A stretch of 64,000 bases of DNA from an uncultured Helicobacter sp. (GCA_949299115.1 CASFZH010000001.1:30361-94360); one strand, 5' to 3'; positions 1 to 9,900 are shown, counted from the first letter of the stretch. The notes: generated by a model from the letters alone, not told the origin. Translations and numbers: made by a program.

Positions 1-435
1 ATTCAAAGTGAGACTAAGGCAAAACTAGAACTTTATGAAATTCCAGGTGAAAGTGATGATAAAACTATTAGTGATATTTTCAATGCCAAAGTTTCTGATG
101 ATGCACTCAGTCTTTATGAGAGAATCAAAGATAAAGCCGATGCGGCACAGTTAATATTACGTCTCTTGAGCCTACATATCAAATATAATGTTAAAATCGG
201 ATTAACAAAAGAAGAGGTGCAATATATACATCAACAAAATGATGAAATCAAAGACCAAGAAAGCAAACGCACAAAAAAATCAGCCAAACAAAATAAAGCC
301 TCTGCTATATCTAATAAATATTCTCATAATCAAGAAAAATCACGCAAGAGAGGGAAAAACTCAAAAACACCATCTTCTCAAGAAAGAGCAAAACAACAAA
401 AAATGCAAAGTCAACAAAAATATTATAAAGATTGA
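1..435 (+). CDS. Unrecognised protein, C-terminal part only (5' end outside window)
   Basis: The frame is open from the first base to a TAG stop after 144 codons, so the start lies to the left. The visible part begins with an acidic helical segment (residues 1-85) and ends in a Lys/Gln/Ser-rich, probably disordered tail of about 60 residues. A possible internal TTG at 166 would leave only the last 89 residues, and coding character continues upstream of it, so I treat the whole stretch as one partial gene. The basic tail suggests nucleic-acid or ribosome contact, but that is a guess. I do not recognise the family. Confidence 0.6.
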   Translation: MQSETKAKLELYEIPGESDDKTISDIFNAKVSDDALSLYERIKDKADAAQLILRLLSLHIKYNVKIGLTKEEVQYIHQQNDEIKDQESKRTKKSAKQNKASAISNKYSHNQEKSRKRGKNSKTPSSQERAKQQKMQSQQKYYKD

Positions 436-1341
436 TAGAAATAGCATAATAACACGATGCAATAATCAGTGTAAAATACTACGATTATGTAAAAATATGT
501 AGCACAATATCAGACTATATATTTACTATAGACAATATAATATCTGTTAAATATTGTATGCAATCAAAGTGGGATATATTGCTAGAAAATATTGTGTAGG
601 TAGGAGTTTGGGATACATTTTTAGAATTATATGAAATCAAAGTTGGCATAAACTTTAGACAAAGTCTAAAGTTTCCTATATATTGTCTATTGTCTAAAAA
701 TTACTATACATTCCCATACAAATACTACACATATATAAGCACATGACTTCAAGCTCGTTATAGGCATATAACACTTATTTCAAAGGTATTGACATATACA
801 TTCTCCCCATTCTCTATAATTATGACACAATATGTAAAAAGTATCTCAAAAATATCAAAGCTTTTTTATCTTAGCCATTTTGTATAAACAAGCATTTTAC
901 AGTGCAATTTCAAGGGTATTTAAACACCTTTGTGGTATAAGTATAAATCTTTGAATGTTTTTATAATTCATGCGAATCTTTTCCATAATTCCTCATATGA
1001 TTTTTATGAATATCTACACACCGCTTTGTAAAACATATGCCAATGAGTTTGAGAATCTTATATTTTATTATAAACGAGAATGAAGTGATATTTATGTGAT
1101 TATCCCAAAGTACCGTGATTTTTTATTATAATGTAATACAAAATTACTCTGATTTGCAAAAAAGTCTCATACTAACATTGAGAGATATGGATTTTAATAA
1201 TCATGATTCTGGGTTACTCTTATAATATTGGTTATACCATATTGTTATTTCTGGATTTGGACAATAAATAAAAAATTATAAAAGCAATAGTATAAAACAA
1301 TCATATATTAATTACAAAAGAAATATTTGCATTATCATTAA
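436..1341. other. Intergenic, no gene seen
   Basis: About 900 bases of very AT-rich sequence between the truncated left gene and the 3' end of the hydrolase. All frames are broken by frequent stops. I saw no tRNA-like cloverleaf, no hairpin followed by a T run and no recognisable gene remnant. Confidence 0.5.
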
Positions 1342-2070
1342 CTACTGCGATATAGTATCTTTATTATAGAGACTTTCTATAAGGGAAGATTGTTGTAGAA
1401 AAAAATAATGGTCTCCCTCTAACACATGGCTTTTAGCATGTGGCATCAGTCTGCATATTGTATGATATGATTCTAATGGGGTGGCAGTGTCATTTCTGCC
1501 CCAAAAGATTGTCGCTTTTTGCTGAAAACGTGCATACACATCTTTAAAGTCTTCATTAACGACACATTTAAATACTTCATACATGATTGAATTGAGATTC
1601 CTAGCATCTTGTGCTTTTAAAAAATCTAAAGATATTGGGCTATATTTGAGAATCTTAGAGAGAAAAATTTTACATTTTATACCAAATGGTTTTGGCAGCA
1701 AGATTCCGGCACTGCTCAAAAGGATAATTTCGCGATTAAGCAGTAAGGCAATTTTGCCACCAAAACTATGCCCGACAATAATGCTATGTTCGCTAACGGC
1801 ATTAATATGAATTTGTTGCAAAAAAAGCTCTATAATATTCGCATAATCATACGTATTCAGTAACATTGTATTGATACTTCCACCAAAACCCGGCAAATCA
1901 ATATAAAGATGATTAAAATCATGAAAGCTTTTTTCAAAAGCCATTACCATAAGCTCTTTATTGCTACCCCAGCCATGCAGAAACACTATATTTTTTTGTG
2001 CATTATGATTAATGATTCGATAAGAAATTGTTACAATATTATTGCGATATACAATATCTCTAATAGCCAT
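1342..2070 (-). CDS. Alpha/beta hydrolase fold protein
   Basis: A 242-residue single-domain serine hydrolase, probably an esterase or a BioH-like carboxylesterase acting in the cytosol. An LHGWG oxyanion-hole motif lies near residue 31, the nucleophile elbow GHSFGG has Ser102, and the likely acid and base are Asp194 (GRND) and His221 (GDH), so the triad looks complete. There is no signal peptide. The ATG is preceded by GAGGA at good spacing. It is divergent from greA, with about 100 bases between the starts. Substrate cannot be read from sequence; a role in biotin synthesis is possible but unsupported by neighbours. Confidence 0.85.
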   Translation of the reverse strand: MAIRDIVYRNNIVTISYRIINHNAQKNIVFLHGWGSNKELMVMAFEKSFHDFNHLYIDLPGFGGSINTMLLNTYDYANIIELFLQQIHINAVSEHSIIVGHSFGGKIALLLNREIILLSSAGILLPKPFGIKCKIFLSKILKYSPISLDFLKAQDARNLNSIMYEVFKCVVNEDFKDVYARFQQKATIFWGRNDTATPLESYHTICRLMPHAKSHVLEGDHYFFLQQSSLIESLYNKDTISQ

Positions 2071-2173
2071 ATTATTCCTCAGGTTATTTTAAAAAGCTAT
2101 TGTAATATAAAAACAAAATTTGTGGATATTTTTTGTATAATATTGTATTTATTTTTGCGTTAAGGGAAATAGC

Positions 2174-2659
2174 ATGACCGAACCAATGAGTAAGTATGGC
2201 TTTAATAAATTATCTCAAGAATTAAAAAATCTTAAAGAAACAGAAAGACCAAAGGTAGCAAAAGAAATCGATATAGCACGTGCACACGGTGATTTAAAAG
2301 AAAATGCTGAATATCATGCTGCAAAGGAAAAGCAGGCATTTATCGAATTTAAGATTAATGAATTAAGTAAAATGTTATCCAATGCCGAAGTAATCGACCC
2401 AGAGACTCTTGCCCATGATAAGGTGAGCTTTGGTAGCACTGTTACAATTTTAAATCTTAATACAGATAAAGAAAGTGTTTATACTATTGTTGGTACGACG
2501 GAAAGTGATCCATCAAAAGGGTTTATATCATTTAATTCCCCGCTTGCTAGCGGATTAATCGGCAAGGAAGAAGGCGAAGAAGTAACAATAAATCTTCCAG
2601 CGGGAGAAACTGACTTTGAGATTCTAAAGATTGAATATAAACCTATTGTTTTTGAATAA
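2174..2659 (+). CDS. greA: Transcription elongation factor GreA
   Basis: A 161-residue protein of normal GreA length. The N-terminal antiparallel coiled coil (about residues 8-78) carries the family block ARAHGDLKENAEYHAAKE, whose acidic tip enters the RNA polymerase secondary channel and stimulates cleavage of backtracked RNA. The C-terminal globular FKBP-like domain follows and includes SPLASGLIGKEEGEEV near residues 122-137. The start codon follows AGGGAAATAGC. It stands alone, divergent from the alpha/beta hydrolase. Identification is firm. Confidence 0.96.
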   Translation: MTEPMSKYGFNKLSQELKNLKETERPKVAKEIDIARAHGDLKENAEYHAAKEKQAFIEFKINELSKMLSNAEVIDPETLAHDKVSFGSTVTILNLNTDKESVYTIVGTTESDPSKGFISFNSPLASGLIGKEEGEEVTINLPAGETDFEILKIEYKPIVFE

Positions 2660-3029
2660 ATCCATTCTCTTATATTCACAGTATGCAATAACATTATAGC
2701 AAACAATCCCATGAAAGATTAGAAATATCATGAGAGACAAAAAGGAGCTTCTGATATATACGATTGCGTTGTTTGGAATCTCACTAATGAGGTAAATCAA
2801 GTTTTTATGCTCACGTTAAAATCAATAAAATTTTAAATAACTAAGATTATACGTCTTACTAGTGGTCTAAGTAAAACATCTCAATTTCTGAAATCATATT
2901 GATGTAATTTTTATAAAATCTTATACTAATTTGTAAGTGAAAGTAAAAAGAATAACATAGTATTGTGATACCGTTTTATAATTTTTGGTGATAATAATAC
3001 TAACTCTATTTTGATAATAAGGAATTTCT
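2660..3029. other. Intergenic, no gene seen
   Basis: About 370 AT-rich bases between greA and the LysE/ArgO-family gene. No open frame of note and no clear terminator. The last bases carry AAGGAA, which serves as the ribosome binding site of the next gene. Confidence 0.5.
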
Positions 3030-3686
3030 TTGAATCTTGATATATATCTCTATGGCTTTTTGCTCTCATTTTCACTCTTTGCAGCCATTGGAGCACAGAA
3101 TATCTTTATTCTCAAACAAGGTATTATAAAAAATCACATCGTAGCAGTTTGTGTTGTGTGCTTCATGTGTGATGTAATGCTTATCTCACTTGGTGTATTT
3201 GGTGTGGCACAATTCTTTAGTCAAAATAGTTATTTGACTATAACTCTTGGTGTACTTGGGAGCACCTTCGTATTAGGATATGGACTCGTAGCCCTCAAAT
3301 CAGCATACAAAACAAAGGCATTGGGCAATATTGATATAGATTCCAAAAAAACCTCACTACGTAGCATTATCATTCAAACACTTGCTATTACTTTGCTTAA
3401 CCCTCATGTGTATTTAGATACAGTGGTTGTGATAGGAGCATATTCACTCACGCTTGATTCTATGCAAAAAATAGGTTTTGCACTTGGGGCAATAAGTGCA
3501 TCATTGGCATGGCTTTTGAGTTTAGGGTTCTTCACGCATAAGGCAAGCGTGTGGTTTAGAAATCCAAAGACTTGGGTCATCGTGGATATACTCACAGCTC
3601 TTATTATGTTTGCTATAGCCTATTGGCTTTTTAGTTTCACATTACAAGAGACAACAAAGGTTGGCAGTATCCCATCTATCTTTTGA
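3030..3686 (+). CDS. LysE/ArgO family basic amino acid exporter
   Basis: A 218-residue inner-membrane protein with about six hydrophobic segments. The N-terminal FAAIGAQNIFILKQG (residues 17-31) and LAITLLNPHVYLD (about 118-130) are hallmarks of the LysE/ArgO superfamily, which exports lysine or arginine by proton exchange. The start is TTG at 3030 with AAGGAA six bases upstream; no ATG fits better. It is monocistronic, and no LysG/ArgP-type regulator is adjacent. Lysine versus arginine specificity cannot be separated here. Confidence 0.88.
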   Translation: MNLDIYLYGFLLSFSLFAAIGAQNIFILKQGIIKNHIVAVCVVCFMCDVMLISLGVFGVAQFFSQNSYLTITLGVLGSTFVLGYGLVALKSAYKTKALGNIDIDSKKTSLRSIIIQTLAITLLNPHVYLDTVVVIGAYSLTLDSMQKIGFALGAISASLAWLLSLGFFTHKASVWFRNPKTWVIVDILTALIMFAIAYWLFSFTLQETTKVGSIPSIF

Positions 3687-4647
3687 AACATTGTACAGAT
3701 TCCCTTATTTTGATTCATATTGCATGTGTTGTGTCTATAAAACAACAATAGATTAAGGACTGTCTCTATTTTATATACAATGCCTTTTATCGTGTTTGCA
3801 TAAGTTAAAGCATTGTTTAATACATAATTGTTAAGTACAAGAAATCTAATAAACATGCAATATAATAAGACTTTAACCTTATATGTGAATACAATCTTGC
3901 AGCTTTTATCTGTTGTATGCAATAACCTTAACTTTATACAAGACTCTTACAATTCCTTCTATAAATGCTTTATAGTGTATTGGTTTATACTGTCCAACAT
4001 TTTGTATCTCACGCTATTACACAGATTATCTTTTATAAAATCATAAAAATTAGCATATTCAAATATAGCTTTAATATATTGTGTTTTATTGGAATCTGCG
4101 AAGTTGGATTGTTGTATAAAAAGATTGTGATAGCAAACACAGTAAAGGCAATATTATCATTGCATGTTTGAGATATACTATCCTAGATTTAGGATTATTT
4201 TTATACATGATACTAAGGTATCAATACCATAATGTGATGAATTACCGCAAGAATTTGTGAATCTGTGTTTATGATAAAAATCAAAAGAGAATCATGTTGC
4301 TGTAAAATAATGATAGATAAAGAAAGATGAATAGATAAAGAAAGATGAATGGTAATATGATGATAAAAAATGTAAAGAAAGTAATTTGTATTATAGGTTT
4401 TTCTCTTGTTCTTTGTTTTTTACTTGATTTCTTGATGATTTATCTCTTTTGCTCTTATCTTTCAAAGATTTTCTGGGTTTCTTTCCTTAGAATTTCTATA
4501 AAATATCCTAGTATTTGTGTAAGAATTGTCGTAGAATAACAACCATGCTTATACCCCAAACTACAAGTCAACTTAAAATATTTTTTAGCGATACTGTAAT
4601 TTCTTAATTCTGTGTTTTTATATATATTACACCGATTTCAAAGCAAC
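3687..4647. other. Gene-poor stretch with a perfect 18-base tandem repeat
   Basis: AT-rich sequence without a convincing gene. A 64-codon hydrophobic frame (4345-4539) starts just inside a perfect tandem duplication of ATAGATAAAGAAAGATGA (4313-4348). It has no recognisable family and probably reflects composition. The stretch leads into the decayed Sel1-repeat gene on the other strand. Confidence 0.4.
4313..4348. repeat. Perfect 18-base tandem direct repeat
   Basis: Two adjacent identical copies of ATAGATAAAGAAAGATGA. Slipped-strand duplication is the likely origin. It lies in non-coding, decaying sequence. Confidence 0.9.
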
Positions 4648-4815
4648 TTATAACCTCTTTAAGCATGCAGCCCCTACTAAATGCCCCTCCTTTGCTTTAA
4701 AAAGATTGGGATTCATATTCTTACCATAAGTGTATAAGATTCCAAGATTTGTGCAAACCTCTGGATATTCAAGCACACAAGCTCAAGTGTATGCCTCCTT
4801 TGCTTTTACAAAATC
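4648..4815 (-). pseudogene. Remnant of a Sel1-repeat (Hcp-like) protein gene
   Basis: Minus-strand translation gives DFVKAKEAYT, a stop, then ACVLEYPEVCTNLGILYTYG and a degraded next repeat ending in a stop. The spacing of KA, AC, C, LG, Y and G matches the Sel1-like repeat with paired cysteines typical of Helicobacter cysteine-rich proteins (Hcp). Further upstream (about 4965-5035) another frame reads KAMALAQKACKW, the end of a second repeat, so the original gene was longer. In-frame stops and a frame change show it is dead. Seen directly: repeat pattern and stops. Inferred: loss of an Hcp paralogue. Confidence 0.65.
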
Positions 4816-5619
4816 CTACTTTTCGTTATATATATGACCAAGCCAAAAACACGATATGGCATCTAAATTTTTGAATTTTTTATCTTTAAGATTTCTACAT
4901 ATCTTAGCATAGTATAGAGCTACTCGTATGATGTTATATATGATAAAAAATGGTAATGTCGGATTACCATTTACATGCCTTTTGGGCTAGTGCCATTGCT
5001 TTTATTTTGCTCTATTATGTCCAAAGTATACGACACGTCTAAGATTCCACATGATTCCACATTACCACTTTCGCAACTTGTCTGTAATCATGCTATGGTT
5101 TATTGTCTCGCGTAACAATGCTGCTATTATTTGTGTGTATTGCAAAGAGATTATTTTGCCATACAATCACACTACATAAAATTATTATGCCATTCCATTT
5201 CATCATTATATATCACACATTTATCCTTCTTGATATGTTTCAACATACTTAATAGAAAAATTATACCGTAATTTATAGAATCAAAATGTCCATACACCGT
5301 ATCTTGCCTATTTATATCACGATGAATACTCTATCATAGAAATAATCATATAAAATTTGTTGCAAATTAGATTCTGTTGATATGAATTCTATTTTGTATC
5401 AAGCATTATTTACCATTATATAATCTATTGTTATTTTGAAACCTAGAAAATCTATTGTGCTGCATAGAGATTTTCTGTATACATTTTCGTACATACTTCT
5501 ATCAATATAACATTATAAAGAATACGTAATAATATGACATAATTTTACTTGCAAATATAGTAAAAACCTTATTTGTGCATGTTTTGTGTTGCTATTAATG
5601 TTATATTATAAGTTAAAGA

Positions 5620-5916
5620 TTGTCTGCTCACATAGTAGATAAAGTGATAGCAGACTTACCGCCTACCCATGTTAATACCAAACATGTTAATACCAAAATT
5701 GGCACAGTAGGGCTTATCTTTAACGCACATAAAAAAGTCTATGGCTCACTCATTGGCAGTATTAAAGAAACTCAAAAAATGCTAGATTTTTCTTTGAAAC
5801 ACAAAATCTATCCAAAAACTGAAATCATCGCAGCAAACCAAATCAATGAAGCCTATGAGAATCTCACCACTGGGTGGGCAAAATTCCGCTATGTGATAGA
5901 TATAAAAACACTGTAA
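5620..5916 (+). pseudogene. C-terminal remnant of a zinc-dependent alcohol dehydrogenase
   Basis: A 98-codon frame. Its last 70 residues match the C-terminus of cinnamyl/YahK-type medium-chain alcohol dehydrogenases: GSLIGSIKETQKMLDF, an AANQINEAYENL block and KFRYVIDIKTL. Intact members are about 350 residues, so the catalytic zinc site and most of the NADP-binding fold are missing. The apparent TTG start has no good ribosome binding site. The N-terminal part contains a perfect 15-base tandem repeat (5668-5697) that duplicates HVNTK. I found no upstream frame restoring the missing part. Confidence 0.8.
5668..5697. repeat. Perfect 15-base tandem duplication inside the alcohol dehydrogenase remnant
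   Basis: CATGTTAATACCAAA occurs twice in tandem and keeps the frame (HVNTKHVNTK). Slippage tolerated in a dead gene is the simplest explanation. Confidence 0.9.
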
Positions 5917-6224
5917 CTTTGCCAATTAAGACTAGATTCTTATCTAAAATCAGATTCTAAAGCTTGGAAGCGAGGCTTTAGACATACAAATGCGATAATG
6001 CTAGAAATAAAGAATTGTGTCGTAGCACAGGGATTAAAGAGGATTGGGGATTACCTCAAATCCTCTTTAAGGCGTGAATATGTAGTGTTGTTATGTATCC
6101 TTTTGGAATCTCCCCTCATTACTCACAAATCCCAACAATCACTGCAAGTTTCTACAGAGTTTTTCTGTAAAATATCATTGTGTTTTTGCTCATAACCACA
6201 AAGATTTTAAGAAAAGATAGCAAA
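5917..6224. other. Intergenic, no gene seen
   Basis: About 300 bases between the alcohol dehydrogenase remnant and the 3' end of the vWA gene. A 65-codon frame at 5998-6195 lacks a ribosome binding site and any familiar motif, so I do not call it. Confidence 0.45.
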
Positions 6225-7202
6225 CTATTTTTTATAAGTGATACCCAATACTTTCTTTTTGTTCTCGATTTCCTTATGCTTTTGTTTGATGACTTGTAGG
6301 GCTGGGATAGGCTTTAGGGCAATCTTTGCAATCTCTTCTTCTAACTCCTCCATTTTCCCCGCATCTTTTGCTGCCATACCCTTGATAATATCTGTCAAAT
6401 CATCTATTTGCTCTACCCCAATGGCAATGCCACCCGTTACATTTGCAAGCCATGAGAAAAACTCGGGGTGCTCTAGCCTTGATACTCTTTTACTGAAATC
6501 GCCAATATCCACAGGATATAATGATGAGAGGCTTTCATAGGGGATACTTGGATTACAATACACGGTATTTATAGGGGTATCTTGCTCATAGAGTTTTTTA
6601 GCTAGCATAAAATAATCATATCCCCTATCGCATTCATTAGGTTCATGTGCTCTAGCATCACCAAAAAGCACGATAGAACGTGCATTGATTTCATTCCAAT
6701 TAAGATTAAGTGCCTCATGGAGTGCATCTTCGAGTGCTTCGTCTGCATCGCCACCATTGCCATCTGTTGTGGTATCTATAAATTTTTGCAACTTATCAAT
6801 ATTTATGGTAATTTGCTGAGTTTTTGTAACATATATATCACCTGAACCGTGGTCAAGATAAAATATTATACCAATCCTCAAATTTGGGATAATCTGAAAC
6901 ATACTACTACATATTTCTTTGAATTTGCGTTTTAAAACAGAGTGATAGGCAGACATAGAACCCGTCAAATCCCCTATCAATACCAAATCCAAGCCCTTGC
7001 GTTTTTGTGCTTCTTGTTTCATTTGTGTTTTGATAGAATCTTTTTTGAGTATCGTATCAATCTTACCTTTCTTCTTGAGAGATTCTATATCTATGGGCTT
7101 TATACTTTTAGAATCTTCTTTTTTTACCACAGAGCCACTGCCCATTTTTTTGAGAACAGGGAGATTGAGATTTCCCATTGTTTTTGTATCTTTTTTGTCC
7201 AT
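6225..7202 (-). CDS. vWA-domain protein (second gene of J-domain/vWA cassette)
   Basis: A 325-residue soluble protein without a signal peptide. Residues 1-68 are Lys-rich and probably disordered. From about residue 71 there is a von Willebrand A domain: LDLVLIGDLTGSMS carries the metal-ion-dependent adhesion site as D78-x-T80-x-S82 (canonical DxSxS), NGGDADEALEDAL supplies the mid-domain loop and LFGDARAHEP the late Asp. The last 55 residues are charged and helical. Such domains usually bind a partner through a metal. It lies 26 bases downstream of the coiled-coil/J-domain gene on the same strand, with AAAGGAG before the ATG, so the two are probably co-transcribed. Function unknown. Confidence 0.8.
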   Translation of the reverse strand: MDKKDTKTMGNLNLPVLKKMGSGSVVKKEDSKSIKPIDIESLKKKGKIDTILKKDSIKTQMKQEAQKRKGLDLVLIGDLTGSMSAYHSVLKRKFKEICSSMFQIIPNLRIGIIFYLDHGSGDIYVTKTQQITINIDKLQKFIDTTTDGNGGDADEALEDALHEALNLNWNEINARSIVLFGDARAHEPNECDRGYDYFMLAKKLYEQDTPINTVYCNPSIPYESLSSLYPVDIGDFSKRVSRLEHPEFFSWLANVTGGIAIGVEQIDDLTDIIKGMAAKDAGKMEELEEEIAKIALKPIPALQVIKQKHKEIENKKKVLGITYKK

Positions 7203-7228
7203 AAAAGCTCCTTTTGCTAAAGTTGTGT

Positions 7229-8755
7229 TTATATGCCTTTGTTCGCACGATAGGTGCTGTCGTATTCTGCTCTTGCTTGAGTATCTTTGAGAATCTCAAG
7301 TATCTCATTAAGCCTCTTCATTATTTCCTCATACTCTTCCTTTTTATCCTCTGGAGCGATGTCGGGGTGATATTTCTTTGCCATTTTTTTGTGCTGTTTT
7401 TTGAGGTCTTTTATATCAAACTTCGTGTAGTCAGTGCTTTCCTCATATTCCTCCTCGTATAAAAACTCATAATAGTTTTGCCAAGTATCTTGTGAATCCT
7501 CTGTGCTAGATTCCTGCCCCGCATTTGCATACTCATTAAAGAGATTTACCATAGTCTCATAAGCCTTGCAATAGGTCAAGCCCTCCAAAATAGCACGATA
7601 ACATTCTGCAAAGAGGTGTGATTTGTAGTGTGTATCGGCATTTTCTACGCATTGCTCGATATTCTCAAGCCAGATTCCAAAATCAAGTCCGCTTTCGATT
7701 TTGGTATTTTCTATATGCTCCCTTACGCCCTCATACATAGCCCTTAATTCCTCGTTTGCCTCGCTAATCTCATCAATAGGAATGCTAAATCCCTTAAATG
7801 TCCCGCTCGCATATTTTTCATCTAGCTCTTTGAATTTATGCAGGGTATCCTCTAGCGTTTGTATCCCCACACGTATACTCTCTTTGACGACAATCTTTGC
7901 CTTTTTGCCATCTTCACTCTCATCAAATTTGATAGTATCAAATGTCTCACTCATAGCCTCAATATCTGCCATTTTTCTATCATATTCTTTTATCTTTTCA
8001 TTGAGATTATGTTCAATTTCTGCTCTTTGTTCTTCCCATTTTTTCTTACTTTCTTCAAAGGCAGAGAGTAGCTCCCGCTCTTTTATGCTAAAGGCATTTT
8101 CTTTTTCTGTAACCTCACATAATCGCCTCTCAATATCTGCCTCTTTGGTTTTGCAAAGAGATTCTCTATCCTCCAAATCTTGCAAGGTATCCTCATAGTG
8201 CTTTTTACTTTTTTCTGCCTCTTTTTGTAAGCTTTCGTATTTTTCTTTGTTTTCTTGTGCTTCTTTAACTTCTTTATCAGATTTTTCCTCACGTCTTTTT
8301 ATACGTTCTCTTTCTCTTTGTATATTTTCGCGTTCTTGGTCTAAATCCCTATCTTTTTTATTAAGCCTTTGTTCTTCTTTTTTAACACTTTCCTTGCGGA
8401 TATGGATACTCATTTCTTCTTTACGATTTGCTTCTTTTTTATCTTTTAGGTCTTCTTCCCATTGGCTTAAGTGTTGTTCTTTTGCTTGGAGTTCAAGTTG
8501 TAATTTTTGATTTTCTTCAACCTTTTTTTGAAATTCCCGCACTTCCTCATTGAATCTTTGAATTTCATCTTGCAAGGCTTTATGATTCTGATTCAAGGCT
8601 TCATGATTCTGATTGCTTTTTTCTAATGTATCCAGTGTCTGTTTGCTTAGAGCCAATGTCTTAGCCACATTGCGTTCAGTTCTCTTAAGCTTTTTTAATT
8701 CTTCTCTTTGTTTGCGTTTTTGTTCGCTCTTGCGTTTTGTAAAAAAATTAAACAC
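7229..8755 (-). CDS. Long coiled-coil protein with C-terminal J domain
   Basis: A 508-residue protein. Residues about 10-275 are an almost unbroken Glu/Lys/Gln/Arg-rich coiled coil, about 280-400 a helical region, then an acidic Tyr-rich linker, and a C-terminal J domain (about 440-505). The J domain has helix II basic residues (KKQHKKMAKKY), the invariant HPD (463-465) and a helix III/IV ending RAEYDSTY. HPD proteins stimulate the ATPase of DnaK-type Hsp70. The J domain is C-terminal, and there are no Gly/Phe or zinc-finger regions, so this is a specialised (class C) J protein that probably targets DnaK to one client. The vWA gene follows at 26 bases. Partner and client are unknown. Confidence 0.8.
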   Translation of the reverse strand: MFNFFTKRKSEQKRKQREELKKLKRTERNVAKTLALSKQTLDTLEKSNQNHEALNQNHKALQDEIQRFNEEVREFQKKVEENQKLQLELQAKEQHLSQWEEDLKDKKEANRKEEMSIHIRKESVKKEEQRLNKKDRDLDQERENIQRERERIKRREEKSDKEVKEAQENKEKYESLQKEAEKSKKHYEDTLQDLEDRESLCKTKEADIERRLCEVTEKENAFSIKERELLSAFEESKKKWEEQRAEIEHNLNEKIKEYDRKMADIEAMSETFDTIKFDESEDGKKAKIVVKESIRVGIQTLEDTLHKFKELDEKYASGTFKGFSIPIDEISEANEELRAMYEGVREHIENTKIESGLDFGIWLENIEQCVENADTHYKSHLFAECYRAILEGLTYCKAYETMVNLFNEYANAGQESSTEDSQDTWQNYYEFLYEEEYEESTDYTKFDIKDLKKQHKKMAKKYHPDIAPEDKKEEYEEIMKRLNEILEILKDTQARAEYDSTYRANKGI

Positions 8756-9264
8756 CTAAATCCCTTATATACAACATAAAGCGTCCTTACTTCAAAGATA
8801 AAACAACACCATAAATTAGAATATTGCCTAAAAACCCTTGAAATGCTCTAAAGATACTATTTCACTTTGATTTTAAATATGATTAAACATAATTATACGT
8901 ATTATAAAACTAAAAAAAAAAACATTAATATATTGAAAATTCTTGTAAAGGAATCTCTATTATGTAACATTCAAAGATAATAAGAGAAATGAAGATTCTA
9001 TGTGAATTTGGTATAATGAGTCTCTATTTTGCTTAAATATCATAAATAAGTTCTCAATGTTAATTTTGAATGTTAAATTGGAAATATATCTTATGATATT
9101 GTTGCAATAATACAATATGCTATACCTGTAAATATTGCAATACTGTAAAATTCATTGAAATAATAGAAGCTGTAGCAAGGAATAATGCAACTTAAAGGGT
9201 TTCAACACTCTTGTATCTAATATTAGATTCAAAGGTGCTTTTTATCATTCATGTCATGTGTCTA
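8756..9264. other. Intergenic with an A11 homopolymer
   Basis: Upstream region of the J-domain gene and downstream of coaE. Very AT-rich and without a gene. It holds an uninterrupted A11 tract at 8912-8922 (T11 in the sense of the J-domain gene), about 155 bases before that gene's start. Confidence 0.6.
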
Positions 9265-9873
9265 TTAAACAAAATATGTCATAAAATCTTGCAAAAATAT
9301 CGCCACATTATGCTGCAATACCTGTAAATCCGCAGTATTATTAATAACAAAATCACTCTTTGCACGTTTGATTTCTATATCCATTTGAGAATGTATGCGT
9401 TTGAGGGCAGAATCAGCATCCAAATTATTACGTTTCATAATTCGCTGTAATTGTGTGTCTTGTGGAGCATACACGCAGACAACAAATCTTGCCTTATAAT
9501 CAAACTTGCTTTCAAAATAAAGTGGTAATTCAATGAAATATGGCTTTTTTTTGGTTTCTAAAATACAACATTGCTCAATAATACGCTGATAAATTAATGG
9601 ATGGAGCAAGGACTCTAGTAATTCTTTTTTTGCCTGATGATTGAAAATGATTGAGCCAAGTTTTGAACGATTCACAACGCCATTTTCTATTATTTCTGCA
9701 CCAAAATTTGCCTTAATAGTCGCAGCATTCTTATTTAATATTTCATGCGAAATCGCATCGGCGTCAACAATACAGAATCCTTTTAGGGATAACAGTTTAC
9801 TTACAGTGCTTTTACCGCAGCCAATTCCACCTGTTATTATGTTTGCATATTGCATATCTCTTGCATTTTTCAT
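9265..9873 (-). CDS. coaE: Dephospho-CoA kinase
   Basis: A 202-residue cytosolic kinase that phosphorylates the 3'-hydroxyl of dephospho-CoA, the last step of coenzyme A synthesis. The P-loop GGIGCGKST lies at about residues 15-23, followed by the family block DADAISHEIL and LLHPLIYQRI. Length is normal. It is the last gene of a minus-strand run lipoprotein-ung-coaE, 27 bases after ung. The start could be the first ATG or Met7 (9855); neither has a strong ribosome binding site, though both keep the P-loop. Confidence 0.95.
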   Translation of the reverse strand: MKNARDMQYANIITGGIGCGKSTVSKLLSLKGFCIVDADAISHEILNKNAATIKANFGAEIIENGVVNRSKLGSIIFNHQAKKELLESLLHPLIYQRIIEQCCILETKKKPYFIELPLYFESKFDYKARFVVCVYAPQDTQLQRIMKRNNLDADSALKRIHSQMDIEIKRAKSDFVINNTADLQVLQHNVAIFLQDFMTYFV

Positions 9874-9900
9874 TTTATATTCATACCCACTAATACACCA

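Noticed and set aside
3620..4171. Several 68-100 codon frames after the LysE/ArgO gene
   Set aside because: They overlap each other or the real gene on the opposite strand, and show no motifs and no start sites.
5998..6195. 65-codon frame between the alcohol dehydrogenase remnant and the vWA gene
   Set aside because: No ribosome binding site or recognisable motif; not clearly better than chance.
7701..8510. Ser/Phe/Leu-rich plus-strand frames opposite the coiled-coil gene
   Set aside because: Antisense shadows of Glu/Lys/Arg-rich coiled-coil codons.
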